Positions 9,201 through 17,331 of a DNA stretch of 64,000 nt are shown here, one piece after another. The first letter of the stretch is position 1. The number at the start of each line of letters is the position of its first letter. A program made the translations under genes and the position numbers. Under the pieces are notes generated by a model. The model saw only the letters and a list, made by a program, of their open reading frames with translations, was not told where the DNA came from and did no database searches. Source of the DNA: JAYWIG01 sp043789035 (GTDB lineage Bacteria > Pseudomonadota > Gammaproteobacteria > Burkholderiales > Burkholderiaceae_E); assembly GCA_043789035.1 (NCBI GenBank), contig JAYWIG010000362.1, forward strand, positions 13,550 to 77,549, in the 5' to 3' direction.

Positions 9201-9961
9201 TCGATTTTGCCGCCAGATGCGGTGAGCATTTGGGCAGGGACATTCTTTTGGCTGCCAGTTTGAAAAAATCTGGGTTTCGCGTTAATCGAAATGCGCTCTT
9301 GCGTTTCTTTCGAGAAGAACTCAAGTGACTTTTTGCCAATAACGTGTTCTCGGCGGTATCCAAGTCGGAGCAGCCATTCGTCGCTGACAGTGAGTAGTCG
9401 GCCTTCAGGATCGATCGAATGAATCATCGCAGGCATGGTTTCCATTGGAAGGAGGTAATCCTGTAAAACCTTTCGATTCTTCTCGAAGAGTTGCGCTACG
9501 CCATGAGCTAAAAATTGCAGTACTTTTTCCTGCGACTTATCAAGCTGTCTGGGCGCCCGGTCTATTACGCACAAAGACCCAACCCGCGTGCCATTGCTGA
9601 GCGTGACCGGTGCACCTGCATAAAAACGTATGTGCGGCTCGCTGGTCACCAAAGGGTTGTCGAAAAAACGAGAATCGAGTTTAGCGTCAGCGACGGTCAG
9701 GGTGTCTTCTTGCAGTATGGTGTGCGCACAAAACGCAGAGGTTCTGGGCGTTTCGGTAACGCCGGGTAAACCGTGGTTAGCTTTAAACCATTGTCTATGC
9801 TCGTCGACGAGCGAGATCAACGCGATTGGCGTGCCGCAAACTGCGGCGGCGGCTTTCACAAAGGCGTCAAACTCGCCTTCATTTTCCGTATCCAGCACTT
9901 TTAGAGATTTCAAGCTGGATAATCGATACAGTTCGTTTTCTGGGAGGTCGGCGGGTTTCAT
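6272..9961 (-). CDS. Cyclic-di-GMP enzyme with GAF, multiple PAS/PAC, GGDEF and EAL domains
   Basis: A 1229-aa cytoplasmic signalling protein with no membrane segment. In order: GAF (about 25-165), five PAS/PAC modules (about 170-785), GGDEF (about 795-955) and EAL (about 970-1220). The diguanylate cyclase motif is intact (ARLGGDEFGV, about residue 877) and an RSSD I-site lies five residues before it, so product inhibition by c-di-GMP is expected. The EAL domain has EVLVR in place of EALLR, but keeps the NLS motif, EITET, LDDFGSG, KIDG and the late E and Q residues (VAEF, YAQGYLL), so phosphodiesterase activity is plausible. Convergent with the CoA-transferase on its left; single gene. The ligands of the sensory domains are unknown. 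Confidence 0.92.
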   Translation of the reverse strand: MKPADLPENELYRLSSLKSLKVLDTENEGEFDAFVKAAAAVCGTPIALISLVDEHRQWFKANHGLPGVTETPRTSAFCAHTILQEDTLTVADAKLDSRFFDNPLVTSEPHIRFYAGAPVTLSNGTRVGSLCVIDRAPRQLDKSQEKVLQFLAHGVAQLFEKNRKVLQDYLLPMETMPAMIHSIDPEGRLLTVSDEWLLRLGYRREHVIGKKSLEFFSKETQERISINAKPRFFQTGSQKNVPAQMLTASGGKIDVVMSSVLERDEHGTPVRAMTIIEDVTDRNSALRMSADLLAVARTQFILSVTDANGIFIEVNDLFCNISGYSEHELVGAHCRIIQSNKQPLTYFQNLWRRLKRGQPWRGEICHRAKNGDEYWVDAVIAPLMGSNGKPERFVSLHSDITSKKIQEQALISSRELLARTGEVAGIGGWQLDLISGALYWSEQTYSIHGVALTYKPTLREAISFYAPQARPIIQAAVDRSMIDGSVWDLELPFIKASGESIWVRATGKAVIKEGVPVSLLGTFQDITSQVEQRQALEGLHQRLALANKGASIGTWDYDIPNDVLQWDSMMCELHGLEKSNQPVTACAWLSKMHPDDRVRTQEKVLNAIKNGRSYEIEARIIRPDGSVRYQRSSAQVSSFQNGKTLRYVGVTWDVTETRLMALEIERQHDLLKVTLESITDAVMTTDENGRVAWLNPAAERMTGWTNAAAKGLALEQVFKLCSEESMPVKLLPTAVAVAQHSLTNITEPVVLLSRNAERYSIEQSAAPLLNHEGQLLGIVVIFRDVTEQRRLHKEVSHRASHDTLTGLVSRSEFELRLHKIIESPKTAGTEHTVLFLDLDQFKLVNDACGHSAGDQLLVQVGKLLGQSTRSSDTIARLGGDEFGVILENCSNDNAKRVADQICERMNDFRFAHSDRRFRIGASIGMVPLDDRWTSASSVMQAADSACYAAKDAGRNRVHVWFDTDQNMQIRQGDMKWASRLEQALDEDRFILYGQNIVALNTPSRGLYAEVLVRLRDVDGTLVPPGAFLPAAERFHLASRLDRWVLRKTISMLTTCADPSQIETLSVNLSGQSVGDQTFHREAHMLLTEAGPEICSKICLEITETAAITCIADASSFITQVQALGVRVSLDDFGSGASSFGYLKELKVDQIKIDGQFIKGLLNDSLDDAAVRSFVEVARVVNAQTVAEFIDHPDVLERVKEIGIHYAQGYLLHKPEPLIDILEAKEKVVH

Positions 9962-10202
9962 CCACAGCTTTCTTTTTAGAGGTACTCCATCTCTTTTCGG
10001 TCGCTACTTAAAATTCTTTAGCTGCGGTTGGTTAAAGCAAGAGCAGACCGGACGAAATGCCGTTTTGCTGCCGTCGGTCGGATGATTTGCGTCGCTCAGC
10101 ATTTCGATCAGACCGTGGCGGAGGCACCCAACGATTGGCGCAAGATGTGAGGATTCTGCCCTCCCTGTAAACTAGCGGCTTAGATTTTTCCGGACTTTCA
10201 CT

Positions 10203-11393
10203 ATGCCACATTTACCTGCCTCAGCCGCGCTTTCGCATGTGCGAGTTATCGATCTCACCCAAGTGCGCGCAGGCCCCACTTGCTGTCGCCAACTCGCTGA
10301 TTGGGGTGCTGATGTTGTACAAGTTCAGATGCCTGAACACATGCGTGGTGACGACACGCTTGGCGGGCAAGAAGGCTCGGATTACCAGTACACACACCGC
10401 AATAAGCGCTCGATTACGCTGAACTTAAAAGAGCCTGAAGGCATTGCCTTACTGAAAAAATTAATTGCCGGTGCCGATGTAGTAGTTGAGAACTTTCGAC
10501 CCGACGTAAAGTTTCGTTTAGGTATCGATTACGAGAGTTTAAAAGGCGACAACCCCGGTTTAATTTACGCTAGCATTTCCGGCTTTGGGCAGACTGGCCC
10601 ATTAGCACAGCGCCCCGGCTTCGACCAAATTGCCCAAGGCATGGGAGGCTTAATGTCGGTCACAGGCCAGCCTGATGGAGAGCCTATGCGCGTTGGAATT
10701 CCGATTGCCGACCTCTGCGCAGGTATCTTCGCCGCACAAGGCATTTTGGTAGCACTGATTGAACGGCAGAAATCTGGGCAAGGCCAGTGGCTGCACACAT
10801 CGTTGCTCGAATCAATGGTGTACATGATGGATTTTCAAACATCGCGTTGGTTACTCGATGGCGAAGTGGCCACACAGGCAGGCAATTTTCATCCGACCAG
10901 CATTCCAACAGGTGTCTATAAAGCTCGCGATGGTTACATGAACATCGCCGTGTTCGGTTCGAAAATTTGGGAACGTTTTTGCGATATTCTTGGCGCGCCG
11001 CAATGGGTCACTGATCCACGTTATGCGGATAAGCCCAGCCGATCTATCAACCGCGATGCCTTGAACGCAGAAATCAATTCACGCCTTGCCGCACAAGACC
11101 GCGCTTATTGGATACCTAAGCTCAATGACGGTGGCGTAGCCTGTGGCTTGATTAACAGCATGGACGCCGTATTCAACGAACCCCAAGTGCAACATCTTGG
11201 CATGGTCAAAGAGGTAGTGTCCCCGCTGCGTGGCAAGCAACGCTTAGTGGGCCAACCTGTGCAGCTTGAGCGCACACCCAGCACTATTGCCCGCTCAACG
11301 CCTAAGCGAGGCGAGCATACGGAAGAAATTCTTAGCCAACTCGGTATTAGTACTGACGATTTAACGCGGCTCAAAGCCAGCGGAGTTTATTAA
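10203..11393 (+). CDS. CaiB/BaiF (family III) CoA-transferase
   Basis: A 396-aa family III CoA-transferase, first gene of a four-gene operon. It has the family N-terminus (SHVRVIDLTQVRAGPTCCRQLADWGADVVQV), NKRSITLNL, VVVENFRPDVKFRLGIDY, and SISGFGQTGPLAQRPGFDQIAQGMGGLMSVTG; the aspartate of IPIADLCAGIF is in the place of the catalytic residue. The stop codon is followed directly by the next ATG (TAAATG), so translation is coupled to the hydratase. With the hydratase, reductase and Bug protein it fits activation and degradation of an imported carboxylic acid; which one is not visible. Confidence 0.9.
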   Translation: MPHLPASAALSHVRVIDLTQVRAGPTCCRQLADWGADVVQVQMPEHMRGDDTLGGQEGSDYQYTHRNKRSITLNLKEPEGIALLKKLIAGADVVVENFRPDVKFRLGIDYESLKGDNPGLIYASISGFGQTGPLAQRPGFDQIAQGMGGLMSVTGQPDGEPMRVGIPIADLCAGIFAAQGILVALIERQKSGQGQWLHTSLLESMVYMMDFQTSRWLLDGEVATQAGNFHPTSIPTGVYKARDGYMNIAVFGSKIWERFCDILGAPQWVTDPRYADKPSRSINRDALNAEINSRLAAQDRAYWIPKLNDGGVACGLINSMDAVFNEPQVQHLGMVKEVVSPLRGKQRLVGQPVQLERTPSTIARSTPKRGEHTEEILSQLGISTDDLTRLKASGVY

Positions 11394-12203
11394 ATGAGTG
11401 AAATTACGTACACATCACCCACCGAGAGAGTCAATACTTGGTTAGTCGGTTCGTCGCTTTACATCGAGTTCAACAACCCTGTTCGACACAACGCCCTAAG
11501 CGTTGATATGTGGGAAGCGGTACCTGTGCTTTTAGCGTTAGCTGAACGCGACGCACGAGTTCGCTTAGTCGTATTTAAAGGTGCTGGCACGAAGGCCTTT
11601 GTTTCTGGAGCCGACATTTCACAATTCGAAGATATGCGCGCTGCTCGCGAAGCCGTTACCCATTATGAAGCGATGGCTGAAGCTGCGCTCATGGGTATCT
11701 ATAACTTCTCCAAACCTACCTTGGCCTGCATTCAGGGCTATTGCATTGGCGGCGGAGTGAACGTGGCTATTAGCTGCGATATGCGGATATCAAGTTCTGA
11801 AGCGGTGTTCTCTGTGCCTGCAGCAAGGCTAGGTTTAGGCTATCGCTATTCCGCCATGAAAAACCTAGTCGACTTAATCGGCCCTGGTGCCGCGAAAGAT
11901 TTATTCTTCACAGCGCGTCGAATCGACGGCGTTGAGGCCCATCGACTTGGGCTCGTAAATCGTATTTGCCCAGCGGCAGATCTACCCTCATTACTCTCAG
12001 AATATACCAGTGCGCTTGCACAAAATGCACCGCTGACTATTCAAGCCGCCAAGGCGATTACTCGCGAGATTTTAAAAAGCACTTCTGAGATCGACTATGC
12101 CAAATGCCAAAAGTTAATTCGAGGCTGTTTCGACAGTGCAGATTACGCCGAAGGGCGAACCGCTTTTATGGAAAAGCGCCAACCAGTATTTAAGGGTCAA
12201 TAA
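11394..12203 (+). CDS. Enoyl-CoA hydratase/isomerase family protein
   Basis: A 269-aa crotonase-fold protein. It shows FNNPVRHNALS near residue 24, the oxyanion-hole segment KAFVSGADISQF near residue 66, and the CoA-binding helix IQGYCIGGGVNVAISCDMRI near residue 108. The residue region FSVPAARLGLGY corresponds to the catalytic loop. Start immediately follows the CoA-transferase stop, and the stop overlaps the next start (TAATG), so it is a central gene of the operon. It should hydrate or isomerise an acyl-CoA made by the preceding enzyme. Confidence 0.9.
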   Translation: MSEITYTSPTERVNTWLVGSSLYIEFNNPVRHNALSVDMWEAVPVLLALAERDARVRLVVFKGAGTKAFVSGADISQFEDMRAAREAVTHYEAMAEAALMGIYNFSKPTLACIQGYCIGGGVNVAISCDMRISSSEAVFSVPAARLGLGYRYSAMKNLVDLIGPGAAKDLFFTARRIDGVEAHRLGLVNRICPAADLPSLLSEYTSALAQNAPLTIQAAKAITREILKSTSEIDYAKCQKLIRGCFDSADYAEGRTAFMEKRQPVFKGQ

Positions 12204-13180
12204 TGAAATCATTTTTTTTAATCAGCGATGATCACGGCGCACGTTTAGAGCTCCGCGATGTTGCACAACCCGTAGCAGGCCAGGGGCAAGTGCTGGTGAA
12301 GCTTTATGCAGCCGCGTTAAATCGCGGTGAGTTTATTCATGGCCACGGCCTGCATGCAACTGGCACTGCAAAAGCAGCGGGCATGGAAGGTGCAGGAGAA
12401 GTGATTGCGCTAGGTGCAGGCGTTACGTCGATGAAAATTGGCGACAAAGTGATGGGCCGCTGCCCCGGTGCGTTTTCAGAGTTCGCGGTCATGGATGTGC
12501 GCGAAGCCATGCCAGTACCCAACGGTTTGGGTATGGCAGAAGCGGCATCCATTCCACTCACATTCCTCGTCGGTTTCGATCTGCTTGTTTTGCAAGGGCA
12601 CTTGAAGGAGGGGCAATGGATGCTGGTCAATGGTGTGTCATCCGGTGTCGGTGTTGCCTCGTTGCAAATGGGCAAAGTATTAGGCGCTAAAGTGATAGGC
12701 ACCTCGGGCTCGCAAGACAAGATTAATGAACTTACGTCACACGGTTTAGACCTCGGCATCGTCACTCGTAATCCGGATTACTTCGACGCAGTGATGAAAG
12801 CGACTGATGGCCAAGGCGTGAACCTCGCCATCAATACGGTTGGTGGTGGCGTGTTCGCAGAAAATCTTCGTTGTTTGAGCTTCGAAGGTCGTATGGGCAT
12901 CGTCGGTTATGTCGACGGCAAGCTCGAAGCGACAGTCGATTTAAATGCCTTACATGCCAAGCGTTTGTGCGTGTACGGCGTATCGAATAAATTGCGCAAC
13001 CCCGACCAACGGGCCAGTGGCAATGCACAGTTTGTGAAAGAAATATTGCCGGCTATTGGCGATGGTCGCATTCGCCCACTGGTCTACAAAAAATTCCCCT
13101 TAGTGCAGCTGCCGGAGGCCAAAGCGCTGATGGAAAGCAACCAACAGAATGGCAAAATTGTTGTCGAGATGACGCATTAA
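12203..13180 (+). CDS. Zinc-independent MDR-type (quinone oxidoreductase-like) alcohol dehydrogenase
   Basis: A 325-aa medium-chain reductase. The N-terminal GroES-like half contains AAALNRGEFIHGHG and GMEGAGEVIALGAGVTSMKIGDKVMG; the nucleotide-binding half has LVNGVSSGVGVASLQMGKVLGAKVIGTSG. The structural and catalytic zinc cysteines of zinc ADHs are absent, which places it with NADPH quinone/enoyl reductases. It overlaps the hydratase stop by one base (TAATG) and precedes the Bug protein by 21 bp, so it is part of the same acyl-CoA operon, probably reducing an unsaturated intermediate. Confidence 0.88.
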   Translation: MKSFFLISDDHGARLELRDVAQPVAGQGQVLVKLYAAALNRGEFIHGHGLHATGTAKAAGMEGAGEVIALGAGVTSMKIGDKVMGRCPGAFSEFAVMDVREAMPVPNGLGMAEAASIPLTFLVGFDLLVLQGHLKEGQWMLVNGVSSGVGVASLQMGKVLGAKVIGTSGSQDKINELTSHGLDLGIVTRNPDYFDAVMKATDGQGVNLAINTVGGGVFAENLRCLSFEGRMGIVGYVDGKLEATVDLNALHAKRLCVYGVSNKLRNPDQRASGNAQFVKEILPAIGDGRIRPLVYKKFPLVQLPEAKALMESNQQNGKIVVEMTH

Positions 13181-13201
13181 TTTCATACGAAGGCCTTCAT
13201 C

Positions 13202-14170
13202 ATGAAAACACTCCAAAAACTATTTATTGCCAGCGCTTTAGGTTCATTAAGCAGCCTAAGCTTCGCCCAAGCCTACCCCAGCAAACCCGTCAAACTCGTG
13301 GTTGGTTTTGCGCCCGGCGGAGCGGCCGATTATGTCGCGCGCTCTATTAGCGAACCACTAGGCCGCGCCCTCGGCCAAACTGTGATTGTGGAAAATAAAG
13401 CCGGTGGTGGTTCGAGCATCGCAGCTAATAGCGTAGCGAAAGCAATACCTGATGGCTACACCATTTTAATTGCCAGCCCGAGTAGTATTTCAGTGAACCC
13501 AACACTGAATCCTAAGATTGGCTACACCGCCAAAGAGCTTGCGCCAATTTCGAAAATTACGTCATCGCCATTAGTAGTTGCCGCAAACATCAGCCTTGGT
13601 ATTAACACCTTGCAAGATCTCGTAGCCAGAGGAAAGAAGCAACCGGGGGTATTGAACTACGCTACGTCGGGTAATGGTTCTGCACCGCATTTAGGTGCCG
13701 CACTTTTTTCTCAAATCGCGGGCGTCGATATGGTGCACATTCCCTTTAAGGGTGGCGCACCAGCCGTGCAATCGGTCATCGCTGGCGACACACAACTCAC
13801 CTTTGGTACGCCTCCGTCAGTATTGCCAATGATCCAAGCAGGCCGCCTCAAAGCACTCGCGGTGACACAACGCGACGGCTCAGCATTATTTCCCGGCATT
13901 CCCGGTACAAAAGAAGCAGGTTTACCCGATTACAACATTGAGTTTTGGTATGGCTTGTTTGCACCTGCGAACACACCAGCACCTGTGCTCAAGAAACTCT
14001 TCGAAGCAATTCAAACCGCATTGACCGATCCGAAAGTAAAAGCGGCACTCGCACGCGAAGGCACTGACACCGACATTTCAAAATCGCCAGAGCAGTTCAA
14101 CAGCTTTCTGAACGAGGATGCGAAGTTCTGGGTGAAGCTTGTGAAAAGCGCTGGCGTGACAGTGGATTAG
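13202..14170 (+). CDS. Bug/TctC-family tripartite tricarboxylate transporter substrate-binding protein
   Basis: A 322-aa periplasmic binding protein of the large Bug family. A Sec signal peptide (MKTLQKLFIASALG...SLSFAQA, cut after about residue 24) is followed by YPSKPVKLVVGFAPGGAADYVAR, the family's phosphate/carboxylate-binding loop, and VIVENKAGGGSSIAANSVAKA. It closes the CoA-transferase/hydratase/MDR operon, so it probably captures the carboxylic acid that those enzymes process. No TctA/TctB membrane partners are in the window; orphan Bug proteins are common in this bacterial group. Confidence 0.92.
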   Translation: MKTLQKLFIASALGSLSSLSFAQAYPSKPVKLVVGFAPGGAADYVARSISEPLGRALGQTVIVENKAGGGSSIAANSVAKAIPDGYTILIASPSSISVNPTLNPKIGYTAKELAPISKITSSPLVVAANISLGINTLQDLVARGKKQPGVLNYATSGNGSAPHLGAALFSQIAGVDMVHIPFKGGAPAVQSVIAGDTQLTFGTPPSVLPMIQAGRLKALAVTQRDGSALFPGIPGTKEAGLPDYNIEFWYGLFAPANTPAPVLKKLFEAIQTALTDPKVKAALAREGTDTDISKSPEQFNSFLNEDAKFWVKLVKSAGVTVD

Positions 14171-14228
14171 GCAGATTTAAATCCAATATACGCCAAATGA
14201 GTGCGGCAAGATTTTTATCGGCTTTGGT

Positions 14229-15872
14229 TTAGCTTAGCAACTCTCTCAAACTCACCAAACTGTCCGCATCTGCAATCGCCTTATCTTCTCTAAAGCGCAG
14301 TATCCTCGGAAACCGTACCGCAATACCTGACTTATGCCGAGGCGATATTTGAATACCTTCAAAACCTAACTCAAAAACCAATGTCGGTGTAACGCTGCGT
14401 ACTGGCCCAAATTTTTCGATGGTTGTTTTACGAATCACATCATCGACTTTCTTAAACTCAGCATCAGTTAGGCCAGAATAAGCCTTCGCAAAAGGTACGA
14501 GCTTGCCACCATCTCGGGGGTTACCGTCCCACACTGCGAAGGTGTAATCGGTATACAAACTGGCACGCCTACCATGGCCACGCTGAGCATAAACCAAAAC
14601 ACAATCGATAGTTAAGGGGTCTATCTTCCATTTCCACCACACGCCATCTGCTTTAGTGCGACCTACGCCGTACGTGCTTTGAAGGTTCTTAAGCATGAAA
14701 CCTTCTACAGCTCTTGCTCTCGACTCTTCTCGTAGCTTGTATAAGCTCACCCAGCTATTTTCTTGCACCCTCTGCGAGAGCCTTAAGTCTCGAATGCGGC
14801 CCGCCAAATCTTCCAAGGTTTGCCGTCGTTTTTCCTGTGGCTGCTCGCGAATATCAACGCCATCGAACTCTAGGCAATCATAGGCCTGGAAAATCACTGG
14901 CACTTCTTTCAGTAGCTTTGCTGATAGTGTTTTACGAGCAATTCGTTGCTGCAACTTGGCAAAAGCTAGCGGCTGATCGGCTTCCATATCCCAAGCCAGC
15001 ACTTCGCCATCTAACACGGTACCGTTGGGTAAAGCTAAAGCAAAGCAGCCAAGCTCCGGGAATCTATCTGTAATTAACTCCTCACCCCGCGACCATAACC
15101 ACCATTGATCATTACGTCTCACCAGCTGCGCACGAATACCGTCCCACTTCCATTCGATGAGCCAATCGGCCGGACTACCTAGTTGCTTGGTGTACTCCGC
15201 TTCATCAATCGCTTGCACCCATTGATGCGCTAGAAAAAACGGATACGGTTGCCCTGTTAATTGTTGATTCGAAGCCTCAGCACTCGTATCAATCAGCGTC
15301 AGATATTTCTCCATCGATGGCGGTGAACTGCCATCGGTGTAGCCCATTAAGCGTTGTGACAATAGTTTTTTATCGATGCCGGTTGCTTCGCTTAAGCCTC
15401 GAATCACTAGGAGTTTAGATACGCCAACCCGAAAGCTACCAGTAATGAGTTTATTCATGAGAAACCGTTGCGACACATCGAGTGTTGCCCAATAGCCCTC
15501 CAAGGTTTCGATAACAACTTCAGGTGCAAGGCCTCGCATCGGAAGCAAACGATCCGTCATCCAATCGGCAAGGCCTAAATAGACAACATCATTCGGCACG
15601 GGCAGTACATGGGCAATCGTTTCAGCCAAATCACCGACGGCTTGGTAGCTCTCCTCAAACAACCATTCCGATAGGCCACTTGCCCTAAGAGCAGCTTGCC
15701 GAAGCACTTTCGTGGCAACAGTCTGTCGAGGTTTTCCGCCCGCTAAAAAGAATACTGCCCAAGCAGCGTCGGCGGGGAGAGCAAGCTCAAAATAAGCTTT
15801 GAGTGCTACAACCTTCGCGCTAGTTGAAGTCGATGCATCTAGCTCTGAATAAAGCTTTGCGAAGTGTTTCAA
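14229..15872 (-). CDS. ATP-dependent DNA ligase (ligase B/LigC-like, repair-associated)
   Basis: A 547-aa ATP-dependent DNA ligase. The N-terminal DNA-binding region (about 1-205) is followed by the adenylation domain with the nucleophile lysine in EWKWDGIRAQLVRR (K242 of KxDG), motifs GTVLDGEVLAWD, VEGFMLKN and KWKIDPLTIDCVLVYAQ, and an OB-fold C-terminus (VFELGFEGIQISPRHKSGIAVRFPR). Bacteria use NAD-dependent LigA for replication, so this enzyme should serve repair. It is the last gene of a minus-strand operon, 5 bp after an unknown 152-aa gene that itself overlaps the exonuclease. Usually the DEXH helicase follows directly; here that gene is at the left edge of the window. Confidence 0.93.
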   Translation of the reverse strand: MKHFAKLYSELDASTSTSAKVVALKAYFELALPADAAWAVFFLAGGKPRQTVATKVLRQAALRASGLSEWLFEESYQAVGDLAETIAHVLPVPNDVVYLGLADWMTDRLLPMRGLAPEVVIETLEGYWATLDVSQRFLMNKLITGSFRVGVSKLLVIRGLSEATGIDKKLLSQRLMGYTDGSSPPSMEKYLTLIDTSAEASNQQLTGQPYPFFLAHQWVQAIDEAEYTKQLGSPADWLIEWKWDGIRAQLVRRNDQWWLWSRGEELITDRFPELGCFALALPNGTVLDGEVLAWDMEADQPLAFAKLQQRIARKTLSAKLLKEVPVIFQAYDCLEFDGVDIREQPQEKRRQTLEDLAGRIRDLRLSQRVQENSWVSLYKLREESRARAVEGFMLKNLQSTYGVGRTKADGVWWKWKIDPLTIDCVLVYAQRGHGRRASLYTDYTFAVWDGNPRDGGKLVPFAKAYSGLTDAEFKKVDDVIRKTTIEKFGPVRSVTPTLVFELGFEGIQISPRHKSGIAVRFPRILRFREDKAIADADSLVSLRELLS

Positions 15873-15877
15873 TCGAC

Positions 15878-16336
15878 TTAATCATCTCCACTAGGTCTGC
15901 TCAAAAGCTTTGACTTGAACTTCTCAAAACTATCGTCAATATCGCTAAAGCTAGTTTCGATTTTTAGTCGCCATTGCTTTCGATCTTCAACAATGAAGCG
16001 TTCGATGCCCTCTTTGTAGTGGGCGGTTAAATTGCGATCAGCCGTCAAAATCATATCGGCGATGAGGCCAACGTTGACTTGGTCTTTTTTCAGCAAAACA
16101 AGCGGCGCATCATTGGGAATCATCCGCACCAACTCAGCCGCCGCATGCACACTACTACGACTGATAATAGCGGCCGAATACGGCAATTGTGAAAGAGGTG
16201 GTGCCATCACAGGCTGCCAACAAGCCACTAAGAAATGCGCATGATGGCCATCAGCTTCTGGAAGGGCTTCGGTAAAAAAGCCAAACCAGCATGATGGTGT
16301 CCATGTCTCCGTTAGGCGATTAATTAGATCTTTCAT
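15878..16336 (-). CDS. Hypothetical protein between DNA-repair exonuclease and ligase, 152 aa
   Basis: I do not recognise a family. The protein is soluble, with no signal peptide or membrane helix. The first half is rich in aromatics and Trp (WTPSCWFGFF, FLVACWQPV); the second half is helical and charged, ending in a run likely to form a coiled or helical segment (IDDSFEKFKSKLLSRP). Its ATG overlaps the exonuclease TGA (ATGA) and its stop is 5 bp from the ligase start, so it is translated as part of the exonuclease-ligase cassette. That position suggests an accessory repair factor; this is inference only. Confidence 0.7.
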   Translation of the reverse strand: MKDLINRLTETWTPSCWFGFFTEALPEADGHHAHFLVACWQPVMAPPLSQLPYSAAIISRSSVHAAAELVRMIPNDAPLVLLKKDQVNVGLIADMILTADRNLTAHYKEGIERFIVEDRKQWRLKIETSFSDIDDSFEKFKSKLLSRPSGDD

Positions 16337-17331
16337 TGACTATCTTCATCCTCACCAAATTTTGTTTCGAAACTCAAAGCTTCTAGGCCCTGTTCTTGCA
16401 GCCACCTTACCATTACTGGCACATAACCATGCGTAACATACACCGTACTAGCTTGGCTGGCTTTAATCGCCAAATTTAACCCGGGCCAATCGGCATGATC
16501 GCTCATCACGAAGCCGCGATCAACTGCCCGCCTGCGTCGTGCTCCACGGAGCAGCATCCAACCGCTGGCAAACGCATCACTGTATTCCCCGAAGCGCTTC
16601 ATCCAAGGCGAACCCGCAGCAGATGGCGGTGCCAATACGAGTGCTTTTGAAAAGTCACCTTTATCTGCCACCTCTGACACGAGTTTCGTTTTCGGTAAGG
16701 CCACACCGGCCTCTCTGTATGCTCGATTCAGCGGCTCCACAGCGCCGTGCGTCACTACAGGGCCAATACTGCTATCAACACCCGCCAGCAGGCGTTGCGC
16801 TTTTCCAAATGAGTAACAAAACAATACGCTCGCTCGATTCACTGCCGCATTCGAGGCCCACCATTGATTGATATCAGCAAACAACTCAACCGCTGGCACC
16901 CAAGTGTAAATGGGTAAACCAAATGTCGATTCGGTAATAAAGGTGTGGCACTTCACTGGCTCAAAAGCGGCGCAAGTTATATCAGGTTCGATTTTGTAGT
17001 CGCCGCTAACAACCCATACTTCGCCGCGATGCTCAATCCGCACTTGAGCCGAGCCCAAGACGTGGCCTGCCGGATGTAGAGACACAGTCACATCATTCAC
17101 TTTAAGGCGCTCACCGTAAGGCAAGGCGTGTAGATCAATCGCCCCCAATCGAGATCGCAATACTCCCTCACCCGCTGTTGCCGCAATATAGCGAGTACTA
17201 CCTGTGCGCGCATGGTCCGCATGGGCATGTGTAATGACCGCTTTGTCTACAGGTCGCCAAGGGTCGATGTAAAAGCCACCTGCTTCGCAATACAAACCTT
17301 CGGCTCGATGAACCACTAGAGGATTTGACAC
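16333..17331 (-). CDS. Ligase-associated metallo-beta-lactamase-fold DNA exonuclease
   Basis: A 332-aa MBL-fold nuclease of the SNM1/Artemis-like group found beside bacterial ATP-dependent ligases. Metal motif THAHADHAR (HxHxDH) lies near residue 36, LHPAGHVLGSAQV carries another metal histidine, VVSGDYK the bridging aspartate, and MSDHADWPGL and YVTHGY complete the site. I start at GTG 17331, which overlaps the clsB stop by one base (TAGTG) and removes a 21-residue upstream extension that does not resemble the family. Together with ligase and helicase it should process DNA ends in the cytoplasm. Confidence 0.9.
   Translation of the reverse strand: MSNPLVVHRAEGLYCEAGGFYIDPWRPVDKAVITHAHADHARTGSTRYIAATAGEGVLRSRLGAIDLHALPYGERLKVNDVTVSLHPAGHVLGSAQVRIEHRGEVWVVSGDYKIEPDITCAAFEPVKCHTFITESTFGLPIYTWVPAVELFADINQWWASNAAVNRASVLFCYSFGKAQRLLAGVDSSIGPVVTHGAVEPLNRAYREAGVALPKTKLVSEVADKGDFSKALVLAPPSAAGSPWMKRFGEYSDAFASGWMLLRGARRRRAVDRGFVMSDHADWPGLNLAIKASQASTVYVTHGYVPVMVRWLQEQGLEALSFETKFGEDEDSQ

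Noticed and set aside
9962..10202. Structured RNA or riboswitch before the CoA-transferase operon
   Set aside because: An inverted repeat CGAAATGC/GCATTTCG exists about 40 bp apart, but no known riboswitch core or terminator is seen.
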